A stretch of DNA of 64,000 nt, taken from positions 117,127 to 181,126 of the forward strand of contig NZ_JAGGQG010000019.1 of NCBI RefSeq assembly GCF_018613415.1. Direction: 5' to 3'. Positions 63,635 through 64,000 of the stretch are shown piece by piece. The DNA comes from Bacillus sp. ISL-18. Its GTDB lineage: Bacteria > Bacillota > Bacilli > Bacillales > Cytobacillaceae. Position 1 is the first letter of the stretch. The number at the start of each line of letters is the position of its first letter. Both the position numbers and the translations under genes were made by a program. The notes below the pieces were generated by a model, which saw nothing but the letters and a program-made list of their open reading frames with translations, had not been told where the DNA came from and searched no databases.

Positions 63635-63835
63635 TTACTTCTTTGTTACGTTAGCAGCTTGTGGTCCACGAGCTCCTTCAACAACTTCGAAAGATACTTC
63701 TTGACCTTCTTCTAATGTTTTGAAACCTTCTGTTTGAATGGCAGAATAGTGAACGAATACGTCGTTTCCATCTTCTGCTTCGATGAATCCAAAACCTTTT
63801 TCTGAGTTAAACCATTTTACTTTACCGTTTTTCAT
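63635..63835 (-). CDS. Cold-shock protein (CspB/CspD family)
   Basis: A 66-residue single cold-shock domain with RNP1 (KGFGFIE) and RNP2 (VFVHYSAI), the usual nucleic-acid binding surface. It acts as an RNA chaperone. ATG follows TAGGAGGAT. Bacilli carry several near-identical paralogues, so the exact gene name is left open. Confidence 0.95.
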   Translation of the reverse strand: MKNGKVKWFNSEKGFGFIEAEDGNDVFVHYSAIQTEGFKTLEEGQEVSFEVVEGARGPQAANVTKK

Positions 63836-64000
63836 GTAAAAAAATCCTCCTATTGGCTACCAATTAAGCCATGTGTAAAATTCACCAAAGTACAACGTGA
63901 TAGCTTTACTTTCATTTCCTCATCCAAACATCAGTTAAAACTTTGAACAAGCTGTAACATAAATCTAATCTCGTGTTCAACGGCTGTCTAAAATTTATCA
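63836..64000 (-). promoter_or_regulatory. Long 5' leader of the cold-shock gene
   Basis: No gene in the last 165 bases. On the minus strand a complementary pair (TTGGTAGCCAAT region) precedes the SD. Csp genes usually have leaders of about 100 bases that respond to cold; the promoter may lie beyond the window edge. Confidence 0.4.

Overview
The window is a low-GC Bacillaceae chromosome segment. Three things point to an aerobic endospore former of the Bacillus/Neobacillus kind: a quinol oxidase operon of the Bacillus qox type, a KinA/KinE-like sporulation kinase, and the remains of a gerABC germinant-receptor operon. Genus is inferred; no rRNA or tRNA gene was seen. Nothing looks like a prophage or insertion sequence. 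The region is ordinary core and accessory chromosome with several regulatory and decayed elements of interest.

Layout. 1-4 kb: 3' part of the qoxBCD terminal oxidase, then phosphatidylserine synthase and a PAP2 phosphatase. 4-9 kb: a TerC-family manganese exporter behind a yybP-ykoY manganese riboswitch, an M32 carboxypeptidase, and a class B penicillin-binding protein whose last codons lie in an intergenic repeat. 9-14 kb: a four-gene molybdenum hydroxylase operon. 14-18 kb: a possible C-rich small RNA, small unknown genes, a PAS sensor kinase and a LysM/NlpC wall hydrolase. 18-21.5 kb: a radical SAM/SPASM protein and a decayed gerABC operon, in which about 186 bp of gerA has been inverted in place. 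21.7-28 kb: CorA and a glucosyltransferase / MFS / LtaS set that looks like a lipoteichoic acid module.

28-44 kb: M42 peptidase, a predicted di-heme membrane protein next to TatA, NDH-2 behind two Rex-type operators, an ABC exporter with a GDSL esterase, flavohaemoglobin, a DegV protein behind a 31-bp palindrome, eight tandem 52-bp repeats, an archaeal-type ProRS behind a proline T-box, and a membrane cupredoxin. 44-51 kb: a MacAB-type exporter with its two-component system; the same 11-bp-periodic direct repeat precedes both the exporter operon and the PepSY-like gene beyond it. A TerD/Zn-ribbon/TerB fusion follows a perfect sigma-W-type promoter. 51-64 kb: SelB, MntH with an MntR-like operator, small accessory genes, an FAD dehydrogenase, SbcCD and a cold-shock protein.

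Themes: manganese balance (MntH import, TerC export), NADH/oxygen/NO response (Qox, Ndh, Hmp), and envelope building and stress (PssA, PAP2, PBP, LtaS, LysM hydrolase, MacAB system, sigma-W gene). Start codons were chosen by Shine-Dalgarno (SD) placement, so many are internal to the longest reading frame.
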